This document shows, piece after piece, positions 1-11,183 of a stretch of DNA of 64,000 nucleotides. The stretch is from Sphagnum compactum (Eukaryota > Bryophyta > Sphagnopsida > Sphagnales): positions 8,091,495 to 8,155,494 of the forward strand of contig OZ234502.1 in NCBI GenBank assembly GCA_965153455.1, written 5' to 3'. Each line of letters starts with the position of its first letter. Within the stretch, counting starts at the first letter, position 1. The notes under the pieces are model-generated. The model made no database searches, was not told the DNA's origin, and saw only the letters and a program-made list of their open reading frames with translations. Both the position numbers and the translations under genes were made by a program.

Positions 1-205
1 CCATTTTCCTTTCAGGCTGCACAATTGGATCTTTGCCAAGCATCAGATCGTAAACCCTGTTACTGAAACCCTACACGGTTTTTGAGGGCAGATAAGCTCG
101 ATTTCTAGGAGCTTGAAGCCGTAGAACCAAAAGCGTTGGAAGGTGGTGTGACTAGGTTACCAAGAGAATCGAAACCTGAAGAAGAGGAATGGGAAAACTA
201 CTTAC

Positions 206-505
206 CTGCAGAGGAGTGGGCTTTCTGAATCTACGCCTGTTAGGGCGAGGGTCAGACGAGGCAGGAGTGGTCTTCTCGGGTTCCAATTGGGAAGGAGCAT
301 AAGGTGAGCGGTTAAACTTCGGCCGTATTGGCTCCAATGGACCTTCCCCGAACTCGAAGTCCTCCATCGCTGCACGAGCGGCGGCCGACCATGATGACCC
401 TGAATGAAGTCGCCTCCTCCTAAAGCCACTCTCCAAGCCCGAGCAGATTCCTGAACGTCTCAAGATGGGAAGTCTGGCTGAGAGACAAGGCTTCAGGAGT
501 GCCAT
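206..505 (-). CDS. First coding exon of a gene leaving the window on the left; probable organelle-targeted protein, family unknown
   Basis: An ATG at 505-503 opens exactly 100 codons that end in CTGCAG followed by a strong donor (GTAAGT) at 205-200, so this is a phase-0 first exon. The first 45 residues lack acidic residues except one Glu, are rich in Arg, Ser, Leu and Ala, and begin MALLKPCLSARLPILRRSG, like a mitochondrial or plastid transit peptide. After that comes an acidic stretch (MEDFEFGEGPLEPI) and then a basic, Pro-rich segment. I do not recognise the family. A possible acceptor near 17-18 would start exon 2 at position 16 and leave the window, but this is weak. The frame is open upstream to 556, but 503-505 is the first ATG. 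The call rests on the ATG, composition and donor together. Confidence 0.6.
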
Positions 506-1156
506 CGCGTCGCTGGCCTGAACTACACTACAGTTGGCAGCGCACTGCAGCAGCAATTATTCTTGCTTGCAGAATTTGCACTATCGAGGTTCCAGGGAAA
601 CAGTGTGAAGGAACACTTGCTTGGGTTTCTTTTCTTTCAAACTCTCAGAATTAGGAATCGAAGGAAAGATTTAATTTCTCCGGAGAAGAGGCAAAGAGAG
701 AAGCACACATCTTTTTTTATTATGTAGCGGTGAGAGCAGTAATGAGATCCAAAACTTGGGTTTCTGTTTGCGGAAGGAATCGGAATGCGATTCTTTTGAG
801 GAATGTGTTGTAGGACCAAAGGATTCCGCAAACAAATTTGCTGATAGCGCCATTCATTTCGCGCGATTCTTTCCAGATCGTAAATCTGTGATGCCCATTG
901 CTCGATCTAGAAGCACATAAAGAAAAGCGCCGGCGACTCCAGAATCTGTGGAAGCTGGGAATGCCACAAATACGTACACGCCTACACCAAACTCGAAGTA
1001 AAAACCCAAAAAATAAGGAAACAAAACAAAAAGAGAAGTGCCAAGAGTCTTTTCAACCAGAAGCAGACGTGGATGAAAATGTAGAGAATTGGAGGAAAAA
1101 TTAACTCGAACCATCTAAAGGCTATTCAGGTGATGAACAAGCAGCTCATCAGGTAA
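506..1156 (-). promoter_or_regulatory. Upstream region of the left-edge gene; no clear element
   Basis: This stretch lies upstream of the minus-strand exon at 206-505 and should contain its 5' leader and promoter. Several short minus-strand reading frames overlap here (for example an ATG at 1112-1114 running to 854), but none has splice sites or a recognisable domain. I see no convincing TATA box. Confidence 0.3.
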
Positions 1157-1535
1157 GAGAATCTCCAAAGGTGCTCAGGATGTGACCCTGCAAAAATATT
1201 TCTCACATCTAAGTTTAGTTGCCTATTTACTTTTTTCCAACCCCGGTCATAAAACTAAATCTGCGACTCCAAATAGGTGGAGACTCATTAATAGCAAACC
1301 ACCTGGACCAATCATTATGATTGGCCAAACAGAAACAGGGACCACTAGTGAAATCACAATTAATTACACTCTTCTCTGGCCAGTGTTAGCTTTTTTCTGT
1401 GCCCTTCACCAGCCTAAACAACCTATGCAACAATGCTCGTCCAAAACCATTTTGCTGAGCCAAACTGTAATGTTTTTAACTTTTGTTGGTTTGATATTAC
1501 ATTTGCAGGGTCACTGAGCACAAGTGGTGCAAGCA
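1157..1535 (+). mobile_element. MITE family 1, copy 1 (degraded right end)
   Basis: The left end reads GAGAATCTCC then AAAGGTGCTCAGGATGTG, matching the terminal inverted repeat of the complete copy at 61682-62034. The right end (GGGTCACTGAGCACAAG) is a decayed inverted match. The middle shares a stretch around 'aatagcaaaccacctgg' with the copy at 37007-37281, in the same orientation. No coding capacity. Confidence 0.65.
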
Positions 1536-1742
1536 CTAAACAGGCGCAACAAATTAAATGCAGTGTGGTCTTTGACACGCTTTGACCACCGGGTTTCAGG
1601 ATTCCAATACCTCGACCTGGAGTCCCTATCCCTGGTTAACCACCCCGACCTAGTTAACTAAACCCACTCATTCAACTGGCCCAACGACCCCACGGCCTGG
1701 CCCCCGGACCAAAAGCCCTGACCCCATTCTTTTTTTTCAACC

Positions 1743-2213
1743 TTGCCTCACACCTCCCGTTGGGAACTCCCACCTCCCCGCGATTGTCGCGTCCAGCCTG
1801 CGGAAACAAGCCATTCCCCCGGGCTCCGTCCCCCCCACCTCACGGGAAAGGCAACCCCTATACTACCCAGGGAACCCCAATTCTCCTCTCCCCGTGGTGC
1901 TACATCCAATCCTAGAGGACATCATTATCCCCGGCCGCAATGTCTCCTCGAGGAAACCACCTTGTCCCCACTTGGAGGTTCCATCAACTTCCTAGGGGAG
2001 ATTCTCTTGTCGAGGAACCAACCTTCTCCCCACCAAGAGGCTCCTTCCGCTCCTCACAGGAAACCAACCTTCCTAGGAAACCCCACCTTCTCCCCACCGG
2101 GAGGTTCTTTCTGCTCCCAAGGGAATGCGCCTTCTCCCCACCAGGAAGTTAACTCAACTCCTCGAGGGAGACACTCCCCGCCTAAATGCCCAAGAGGCTA
2201 CCCAAATTTCTAG
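1743..2213 (+). repeat. C-rich, imperfectly tandem low-complexity block
   Basis: The plus strand is strongly C-rich. The motif CCTTCTCCCCACC or a close variant recurs at about 1959, 2021, 2085 and 2129, giving an irregular period of roughly 44-64 bp. The frame stays open through the block but gives only a Pro/Ser-rich peptide with no domain, so I treat it as repeat DNA and not a gene. Confidence 0.5.
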
Positions 2214-3327
2214 TCGCCTCCCCTAGGCCACCTCCCTCTGGGCAAAGCATTAACATATTTCGAAACAAGAGTTATTTCAATAGGCATTGTTTCCATGGAT
2301 GAAGTGAAAGTATTCAAATCATCTAGATCAGTCGAAATCTTTTTCATCCCAAATGTTTGCACCTTATTCAATCTCAACCATGGATGTATTCTCAGCAAAC
2401 CTCCATCAATATGTTTCGTAAGAATTGAATTCGTACTAGTGGCACAATATTGTCATTATTATGAGCATTCAAATTTAGACGGCACCAGCAAATCACCTTC
2501 TCCATGATTGTGACCAATCGGGAATGTTTAATTGATCACAATTTGATCTCATTGCAATTTTCGCACAAAACCAAAGATTTCTTACGTTGTCCACATATTC
2601 TATATAGTAATAGTGGATTAATGCAATATTACGGGCGACATAGTTGTGGCCAACTTTAAACCCACATTGATATCTTGTCTTGATGGAGTCATTGTGGAAT
2701 TGCTTCGCTTTCCTAAAGCCTAACTGCCCAAATCCTTCGTTGCCTTACACTTTGCCTATAACGGGATCTTCCAACCTCTCATCCTCAGGTTCAAATGCAT
2801 AGTGATATGTCAACATGGTAAGGCAACTATTGATTTGAGGTAATTTGAATGAGCTAGATGGAATTAACCTACATCTTTTTTGCACAAAGTGTGTTTCTTC
2901 ACTAAGTCGCTCGCACTGCCCATTTAATAAATCAGGTATTTTGGACCACGAAATGATTACAAACGCACAAACCTTATAAAAACCATGACCACTTGTCTCT
3001 TTGTTAACCCATCAAAGATTGTGATAGCTAAAACTACCCTTCAGAGGTTGTTGAAATTCAAAGTACAAATAAGAAAAATTGCCTTTTAGCACATCAATTG
3101 AACCAACGGACATCCTAGGGAGACATGCTAGTGGAAGTTTGTAATTTGCCATTATTTGAGCCACACACAAAATGCAAAATGCATGAAAGGTAAAACTGTG
3201 CATAGATCGCAAGAATGTAGGATACGAAAAAAAGAAATTTGTCATGGGCAACATTCAACCTAGTTCAAAGGCACGCATTTGCAATTTGCACCGCATTTGG
3301 GCAAAGCAATGAAAGACTGGATTATGG
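2214..3327. other. Intergenic, nothing identified
   Basis: AT-rich sequence with short reading frames only. I see no splice-bounded exon, RNA gene, or terminal repeat here. Confidence 0.4.
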
Positions 3328-4241
3328 TGTCACGACCCTAAGTTTGGGCTCATGACCAAAGCAAGGGCACGAAAAGGTGCAGGCCAAGAGTGCAACCTGG
3401 GAATCACATTCACATTTTCGAGAATGTGAGAAAATGTGAGGGAATGAGCCCACACACTCCCAAGTGAACCCCCACTTTGGGAGTTGGAGTCCCTATTAAG
3501 TCCCAAATCTTCAAAGAGCGATTTGAGAGGTCAAAATTCATTGGATTGAGGACTTCCTTATTCCATTGGTAAGCTCTTAAAACTTAAATGTTTAAAATGG
3601 GTTCACATGATCCATTTGAAGGCCTACAACACAAGTTATGGCCGAAAGAAGGGTTGGGAGTTAGAGTGTCAAATTGACTCCTGACCACTAAAAATTAGGA
3701 ATCACCTTGAATTACATGCGTGTAAGTGGCATGCCATATATCGTTGGAAAGCTATTGGCTAGGGCTACAACTTTGTTTGGGACCTCACCTCAATCAAAGG
3801 TCTAAATAAGAAGGTATGGGCCTCCAAAGTGGTAGAAGTCCCAATTTCAAAGATTTTTGGACTCCCGACTTGGGAGTCCCGAAAAAAATGACATTTGGGT
3901 GCAACCCCCATGGCTAGTCATAAAGAATAATATAGAGGTGAAGGTGATGGCTTTCCCCAAGTTTGAACCGTGGTGAATCTTATGAGTCCATGTACGCCCG
4001 TGGCTTGTCCGTGCACCAAAAGTGCTCCAACTATGCACTAACCAACTTATTGTTTGGTTTCTGCAGATCCATATGAATAATGGACCCATTTGCCACTCAT
4101 CTTTATCCCCACTCCAAAGCTCTAGCATGCCCCTTTTACCCCTGAAGTGTTGCAAACCCGAGAACATACCTTAACTCCTTCCACTATTTTCATTTTGAGA
4201 TTCGCATTTGAATCTTTCAAGGAGTTTAGCAGTGTGTCACA
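3328..4241 (+). repeat. LTR, subfamily A, 5' LTR of the chromovirus
   Basis: The 914-bp block starts TGTCACGACCC and ends GTGTGTCACA, the usual TG...CA form, and is followed at once by the primer-binding site. A second 914-bp copy lies inverted at 4606-5519. Shared landmarks are 'gggagtcccg' followed by 'atgacatttgggtg' and 'caaaagtgctcc'. Confidence 0.8.
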
Positions 4242-4271
4242 TGGTATCAGAACTCTGGTAGAGCTCGATCC
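4242..4271 (+). promoter_or_regulatory. Primer-binding site, initiator tRNA-Met type
   Basis: TGGTATCAGA directly follows the LTR, and CTCGATCC lies a few bases on. The first ten bases match the complement of the 3' end of plant initiator tRNA-Met, the usual primer for plant Ty3/gypsy elements. The following bases have diverged. Confidence 0.75.
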
Positions 4272-4289
4272 ACTAATTAGGGAATTCCG

Positions 4290-4605
4290 ATGGCATTGAA
4301 AAGGATTCGTAAATTAGTACAAAAAACCATGGTGAAAGGACCCACCCAGGACCTAAATGTTCCATCCGAAAGCTTGAGGGAAGAGGAACAAGAGGATACT
4401 GAGGAATAAGAGGATATTGAAGAACAAAAGGACCATGGCAACCGCGATGATCACGAACATGAAAAGGAGCAACCACCCACAGTTCTTTTCACTTTAAAAT
4501 AATTAAAGGTTTTGCTTAAAATGAATAGGCTTGATTTCATTAGGTTGGTTGAAACTCTCAAAGGAGGATCTTTTAAAAGAGTAGGATTCAAGTCCGCTAA
4601 GCCTA
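4290..4605 (+). pseudogene. gag N-terminal region, broken
   Basis: An ATG at 4290 opens a basic start (MALKRIRKLVQK) followed by a Glu/Asp-rich segment. TAA stops break the frame at 4407-4409 and again further on. The frame is then interrupted by the inverted solo LTR starting at 4606, and gag homology resumes at 5520. The start codon is placed about 20 bp after the primer site. Confidence 0.65.
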
Positions 4606-5519
4606 TGACGCACCTTGAAATTCCTTGATCAACACAACTGCGGGTCTAAAGGTAAAAAAATGGAAGAAGGAGTTGGGGTATGCTCTTTAGTTCGCAACAC
4701 TTCGGGGGTAGAGGGGTGTGCTAAAGCTCTGAGATAGGGATTAGAATGAGTGACAAGCAAATCAGTTATTCACACAAACCTACACAAGTCAAACAACAAG
4801 TTGGTTAATGTGTAATTGGAGCACTTTTGATGCACGAGCGAGTCACGGGCATACATAAACTCATAAGGTTCACCACAACTCAGATTTGGGGGAAGCCACC
4901 ACCTTCCCCCTTATAATATTTTTTGTGCCTAGCCACAGGGTTGCACCCAAATGTCATTTTTTACGGGATTCCCAAGTTGGGAATCTCGAAATTCCCGAAA
5001 TTGGGACTCCCACAACTTAAGAGGCCCATAACTTTTTGTGCAAACTTTCGATTGAGGTGAGGTGTGAAGCAAAATTGTAACCTTTGTTGAGATCTTTCCA
5101 ATAATATGTGGCCCGCCACTTGCACAATAGTAAATTAGGGCGATTCTTGACTTTTAGTGGTTGGCAGTCAAATAGGCACTTTGACTCTCAGCCCTTCTTT
5201 TATCCATAACTTGTGTTTTAAATACTCAAATGGGTCATACGAGCCGATTTTAGGCATCCACTTTCCAAGAGCTTTTCAATAATATAAAGAATTGTTCAAT
5301 TTAATGAGCTTTGACCCTCCTGAAATTGTTTTCTGAAAATTTGGGAATCCATTGGGATTCTAACTCCCAAAGTGGGAGCCCACTTGGGAGTGTGGGGGTT
5401 CATTCCCTCACATTCTCCTACAGTCCTGGAGCATGAAACGTGACTCCCGAACTTCATTCTTAGCCCGCAGTTTTGCAAGCCCTTGCCTTGGGCGTGAGCC
5501 TAAAGCTAGGGTCGAGACA
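4606..5519 (-). repeat. Solo LTR, subfamily A, inverted, inside gag
   Basis: On the minus strand it starts TGTCTCGACCC at 5519 and ends GGTGCGTCA at 4606, 914 bp, alignable along its length to the LTR at 3328-4241. No internal retroelement sequence of its own is attached. The flanks (GCCTA left, CTTGG right) do not form a visible target-site duplication. Confidence 0.75.
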
Positions 5520-5924
5520 CTTGGGAATTTTGATGGGGGCCAAAATCGAAAGGTTGTGGATGTTTGGCTTATAGAAATGGAAGATTACTTTCATGCTGCC
5601 AAAGTTAGGCGGCAATCTGCCGTGGAACTTGTTCACTCTTATCTAAAGCACTATGCTTGGACATAGTGGGGGACGGTGAAGCGAAAGGAATGGAATACCC
5701 CTGGCTACACATGGGAATTCTTCAAAGAACGCATTGAGCTGGAATTCATTCTAAAGAATTTCAACTACATCTCAAGGTGTAAACTCCATGACCTTGTGAA
5801 TGCAACAAATGATAACTTGCGCCAATATGTGAAGCCATACACCGAATTCATGCTTGAGATTCGTCATATGCATGAATTAGACTGGGTGTGTCATTTTGTG
5901 ATGGGGCTCCCTATTAACAAATAG
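5520..5924 (+). pseudogene. gag capsid region, broken
   Basis: Reads LGNFDGG, then VWLIEMEDYFHAAKV, and continues through a segment ending VMGLPINK. This fits the retrotransposon gag family, in which a 'FDG...W...ME.YF' block is typical. An in-frame TAG falls at 5664-5666 where the family usually has Trp-Trp, and a TAG ends the frame at 5922-5924. Gag then continues only beyond the next LTR insertion. Confidence 0.75.
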
Positions 5925-6219
5925 GAGATCTACTCAAGTGCAAACATAAATCTTTATTGAAAGGAAACTAATACACAATGCTCACAACACGGAACATAAC
6001 ATCAAAAACTCCTCAAGGTTCTTGTCACATGAAATACACAAACTTGTGCAATGAAAAAAAAAAAGCCAAACCATCAACACCAACGTATTTAACTAAAAGA
6101 CCAAACCACAAATAACCAAACTAATATAAGTATAAAAAGTAATTCAACCTTGTGAAAGTAACCTAGTTACTTTCCTACTCTAGTAAATAATGAAGCCTAA
6201 CAAGTTGAGCCTGAATTCT
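5925..6219. other. Unassigned sequence between gag and the rearranged LTR
   Basis: AT-rich sequence that matches neither gag nor LTR A by eye. It probably came in with the rearranged LTR to its right. Confidence 0.3.
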
Positions 6220-7128
6220 CAACACTTATGTTTTAAGTACCCAAATGGGTCATACGAGCCCACTTTAAATATCTACGTTCCAAGAGCTTTCTAATGGTAT
6301 AAGTAATTCTTCAAACCAATGAGTTTTCACCCCTACAATTGCCATCTGAAAATTTCAAGACTCCAACTCCCAAAGTGAGAGCTCACTTGGAAGTGTGGGG
6401 GTTCATTTCCTCACACTCTCCTACATTCCTGAGAACATGAAATGTGACTCCTAGGCTTCACCCTTGGCCCGCATCTTTATAACCCTTGCTTTGATTGCGA
6501 GCCCAAGGTTAGGGCTACGAAACAAAGGTTTAAGGTTTAGGGTTTAAGGTCCAATTTGACTCCTGACCACTAAAAGCAGGGAATCGCCCTGATTTATTAT
6601 TTTGCAAGTGATGTGCAACATACCATTGAAAAGTTCTCAACGAAAGCTACAACCTTGCTTTGGACCTCATCACAATAAAAGGTTTGCACAAATAATTACG
6701 GGCCTTCAAAGTCACAAGAGTCCCAATTTTGGGAATTCTAAAACTCCCAAGTTGGGAGTCCGGAGAAAAAATGACATTTGGGTGTAAGTCCCATGGCTAG
6801 GCACAAATAATACTATAAGGGGGGAAGGTGGTGGCTTCCCCCAAGTCCGGGCTGTGGTGAGTATTGTGAGTTTGTGTATGCCCGTGTTTCGTCTGTGCAC
6901 CAAAAGTGCTCTAACTATGCACTGATGAACTTGTTGTTTGGTTTCTGCAAATCTGTGTGAATAATTAACTCGCTTGTCACTCGTCCTAGTCCCCATTCCG
7001 GAGTTCCAACACACCTCTTTACCCTTGAAGTGTTGCGAGCTAGGGTGCGTACCCCAATTCCTTCTCCTTCCATTGTTTTCACCTTTGGACTCGCAGTTGA
7101 ATCTATCAAGGAATTTGGGGGTGCATCA
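6220..7128 (+). repeat. Rearranged LTR, subfamily A: 5' third inverted, 3' two thirds forward
   Basis: The segment 6220-6524 matches the first third of LTR A on the minus strand (terminus ACGAAACA at 6524). About 6568-7128 matches the rest of LTR A on the plus strand, ending GGGGGTGCATCA. Between them lies a short G/T-rich join with AAGGTTTAAGG and TTTAGGG. Together the two parts make up nearly one whole LTR. Confidence 0.7.
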
Positions 7129-7139
7129 TCCCAATTTGG

Positions 7140-7587
7140 GCTAAATGCAAGCTTGAAGAAAATCGGCCCACCTCATTATCTGAAGCCATCATGAAGGTGG
7201 AAGGTTTTTCGGATGTGGGACAAGGTGAAAAATCCAAGTTCAAGAAAGAGAATAAATTCCCTCACAAGAATGCATGTCGTGAAGGAAAATGGAACTAGGG
7301 GCAAAACATTTCGAAAGGGCAAAAGCCTAAACAATTTTAAGGCCCGAGTTTTAAACCCAAAAGAAATTTTGTCAAAAAAGGGGCTCCTTTAAAAAGGAAC
7401 CAACCTAAGGGGGACACTAACGGGAAGCCGAAAGGAATGTGTTTCAATTGCAATGAAGTGGGACATTATTCCAAGGATTGCCCCAATTCCAAACTAGGCA
7501 ATGGGGGTTCTAAGGTAATTGCCCCTACCTCTAACCTAATCCAAGGTGAACGCAATCCCCTTATTTTCTTAAAAGGAAAGGTTTCTA
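7140..7587 (+). pseudogene. gag nucleocapsid with CCHC zinc knuckle, broken
   Basis: Gag resumes after the rearranged LTR and runs through a basic segment to CFNCNEVGHYSKDC at 7440-7481, a perfect C-X2-C-X4-H-X4-C zinc knuckle for RNA binding. Stops lie upstream (TAG near 7297, TAA near 7338). Downstream the frame reaches a 'FLKGKV' segment near the gag-protease junction, and then LTR sequence begins. The aspartic protease D-T/S-G active-site motif is not present. Confidence 0.75.
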
Positions 7588-8465
7588 AGGAGAAGGAGGA
7601 GAAACAACGGAAAAATAAGAAAATTGGGGCACGTTTCTTAACTCGCAAAACTTTGGGGTAGGAGGGTGTGTTTGGAGCTCTAGGATGGGACTAGGATGAA
7701 CTCACAAGCGAGAGTTCAATATGATATCAACTTGCACAACCAAGAAAAGAGGGCGATTAGTGCAAGTCGAATGGAAGTGGTGCAGCGAACTTAATAGGGA
7801 CAACCTCAAGCACAAGCTTCACAAGGCCCGCAACCTTTAGGAGGAGGCACCACTCCCCTCCCTGTAGTATACTTTGTGCCTCTCCATGGGGACTACATCC
7901 AAATGTCACTTTTCCCGGGACTCCCAAATGAAAGTCCCAAAACTAGGACTCTTGCTATCCCAAATCTTTGGATGCTTATATTTTACTCAAATTAAGTTTA
8001 TTTTGAAAGTGAAAGGAAAATATCTTATAGCCCTTGAAAATATTTTTCCAACGGTGTGTAGTACACTCCAATCGGACCTCATTTGACCCCTCCTTTCAAG
8101 GGATTTGTGGTTGTGAATCAAATTCCCAATTTGACTTTTACCCCTTTTTTTTATCATAACTCATGCAAATCAGGTCTAAATGAACAATGCGAGGGCACTT
8201 TAAGCATGTCCACTTCAAGACCTTTTTGATGGTACCCTAGGGGCCCCATTTGGTACTTGTTTGCCCTTCCAACCAAGGCTCTGAACATTTGCAAGTCCCG
8301 CACAAATGCAAATCTCAAAGTGGGAGTGCACTTGGGAGTCATTGGGCTTCATCCTTTGCACTCTCCTTCATTTTTTAGAGTGTGTTTCACACCTAAACAC
8401 ACTCTTGCCTTCATGGGCCCTTGGACTTCACTGTTAATTGTGAATCCAATGTTAAGGTTGCAACA
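7588..8465 (-). repeat. Solo LTR, subfamily B, inverted, in the protease region
   Basis: Matches the reverse complement of the LTR at 11184-12077. Shared landmarks include 'gaaacaacgg' near 7601, 'tcatgggccctt' near 8414 and the terminus GTTGCAACA at 8465. The left limit is approximate because the last 30-50 bp of the LTR are not recognisable there. Confidence 0.65.
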
Positions 8466-11183
8466 AGCTCTAATTGGAGAAGCTCAAGGCACCCATTGAA
8501 GTGCACTTTGCAGATGGGGTTCCCCATCCAATCACATTGCAAGCGAGAGATGTGCTTTTTCAACTAGGGAATTAGAGAGCAAAGGTGGACTTGTTGGTTC
8601 CACCTTAAGGGAAATGGAATGCATTTGGGGAATGGAGTTCATCACCCATAGTAGTGTGTTCATAAAGGAGCATAATGGGCTAGTTTAAATCCCATCCAAA
8701 AATGGGATCGTTCGGGTGAAATCACACGAAGTGCCTAATGCGAGTGGATTGACCATCCACTTGATGTTAAGCAAAACTTTGGAAAAGGAATACATGAAAG
8801 GTATGACATGTTGTGTGTAATGCGTGTGTTGGACAAATTTGAGCCAAAAGAGGCTACCAACTTGGTAAGTCCTCCTAAATGTGTGAAATGAATGTTGGAC
8901 GAATTCTTGAATGTGATGCCCAAAGAGTTGCCTAATGAGTTACCCTCAAGAAGACGAATCAACCATGCATTCGACGTGATGCCAAGAATGGCACCTCGCA
9001 CCAAGGCCCCATATTAAATGAATCATGAAAAGTTGAAAGAACTTAAGGTTCAACTTGAGGACTTCCTCGTAAAGGAATATATCTAACTTAGTAAGTCACC
9101 ATATGGGGCATTCGTGCTTTTTGTTCACAGGAAGGATGGGACGTTGAGGATGTATAAACCCCTTAACAAGGTGACGGTGAAAAATCGATACCCATTACTT
9201 CGAATTGACGATTTGTTTAATTAACTCTCAAGAACTAAAATGTTTAGTAGGATTGACCTATGTTTGGGATATTACCAAATTTGAATTGCGGAAGGGGACA
9301 AAAAGAAGACCACTAACCGCACAAGGTATGGCTGTTACAAGTTCTTGGTGATGTTTTTTAGACTCACCAATGCACCCGCCACATTTTGCACACCCATGAA
9401 CAACATTTTCCAAGAGTGGCTTGATGATTTTGTGGTCATATACATAGACAGCATTTTGGTCTATAACAACTCTATGGAGAAACATGTGGAGCATCTTCAA
9501 AAGGTGTTCCAAAGGTTTTAAAAAAAAATTGTATGTTAAGTTCGAAAAGTGTGAATTCGAGGTGATGGAAGTGATTTTCCTTAGATATAGGATCATTCAA
9601 GAAGGCTTGAAAATGGATGACCACAAGGTGAAGGTAATTTTGGATTGGGAGCCACCTAGGTCAATTCCCGCCTTAAAACCATTATTGGGATTGGCCTCCT
9701 ATTATCGCAAGTTCATTAAGAACTTTGCAAAGATAGCCATGCTTTTGACCAACCTTTTGAAGAAATCATCTAGAACTTATGACTGGGATGAAGCACGCAA
9801 TGCGACCTTTGAAACCTTGAAAGGCATTTTGGTGAAAGCACCGATGTTGAAGTTGCCCGACTTTAACAAGGATTTTGAAATCCATTTCGATGCTTTCCAT
9901 TTTGTGATTGGGGGAATTTCAATGCAAAATGGAAAGTCAATTACACTAAAAAACAAGAGGTTGAACGAGATGAAGCGAAGGTGACCAGCACATGAAAAGG
10001 AAGTGTGGGTTGTGATACATTGCCTCAAGAATTGGGGCCATTACATAGGTTCCAAGGATGTGGTGGTGTGGACCGGTAATGTCACCTTGAAATACTTCAC
10101 CATTCAACCAAAGTTATCATCAAAACAAATGAGATGGCAAAACACATTGGCCTTATTCAATGTGAACATTCGACACAAGCTTGGGAAGGATAATGTGGTG
10201 CTTGATGCGTTAAATCGAAAGCACCAACTTAAGGTGGTGTACGTGGGGGAAACAGATCTTCAAAAGGAAGTTTGATTAACCAGTCGTCATGACGAATTTG
10301 CCAAGGAAATAAAGGAAAACATTAAAAAAGGAATCAAATCACACTTCCATTCACAAGATGGATTGTTGTGGTATAAGCAAAACAACTTTATGTTATGGAA
10401 GGGAGGCTTAAAGATGTGCTCTTGAAGGAGTGTCATGATGGGCCCTTGTGGGCCATGGTGGTGCAAAGGGCACCATAACATTATTCAGAAGACCTACTAT
10501 TGGCTTAATTTGAAAGACAATGTGGAGGAATACGTGAAGACTTGTTTAATTTGCCAACAATTGAACACTCAATAAGAAACAAGCAGGATTGTTATGACCA
10601 TTACTGATTCTTGAAGGGCCGTGGAAAAATGTGTCCATGGATTTCATGGTGTATTTGCCACCATCAAAGGGATTTGATGCGATCATGGTGGTGGTGGATC
10701 GATTTAGCAAAATGGCACACTTCATTCCCACCAAGGAAAGTGCCATAACCCAAGAGAAGGGAAGGTTGTTCTTTCTGCAAGTGTTTAAACATCATAACCT
10801 CCCCAAGGACATTGTGTCAGATCAAAATTTCAAGTTCACAAGTAAGTTTTGGCAAGCCTTGTGGAAGCACATGGGGTCAGAATTCAAGATGCACACCTCA
10901 TTCCAACCCCGAACAGATGGACAAACAAAGAGAATGAACTTGATTATCCAACAATTCCTAAAGAATTATGTGGCAGCAAATCAACAAGATTAAGTGGACC
11001 ATTTGGAGTTGGCCGAATTTTGTTACAACCATTCGAAGCATTCGGCAACAAAGGCCACCCCCTTTCAAATGGTGACGAGCAAGTCACCAATTACGCCTAT
11101 GATTTGGGCTACACATGGGCAACCCCAAATGAGGAACTACCAATGGTCACACAACTTGATGAAGAGAACTGACGCTTGTGAAA
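8466..11183 (+). pseudogene. pol: end of protease region, reverse transcriptase, RNase H, integrase; broken
   Basis: About 8495-8560 reads IEVHFADG-like protease-end sequence on broken frames. The RT follows, with [18 protein letters not shown] near 9090-9145, FSRIDL near 9245 and the catalytic box at 9441-9452, which reads YIDS where an active enzyme has YIDD. The clean segment 9604-9960 holds the thumb and start of RNase H (FDAF where DAS is usual). RNase H continues to about 10275. The integrase zinc region (CLICQQ) is near 10545 and the integrase core spans about 10631-10990. Its catalytic Glu in the TDGQTER-type block is Lys (AAG at 10928-10930). Stops occur at 9984, 10275 and 10993, among others. 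Confidence 0.85.

Noticed and set aside
1743-2213. 156-codon Pro/Ser-rich frame
   Set aside because: It is the translation of a C-rich tandem block and lacks any domain or splice support.
4242-4271. tRNA-Met gene
   Set aside because: Only the complement of the tRNA 3' end is present; its position right after an LTR identifies it as a primer-binding site.
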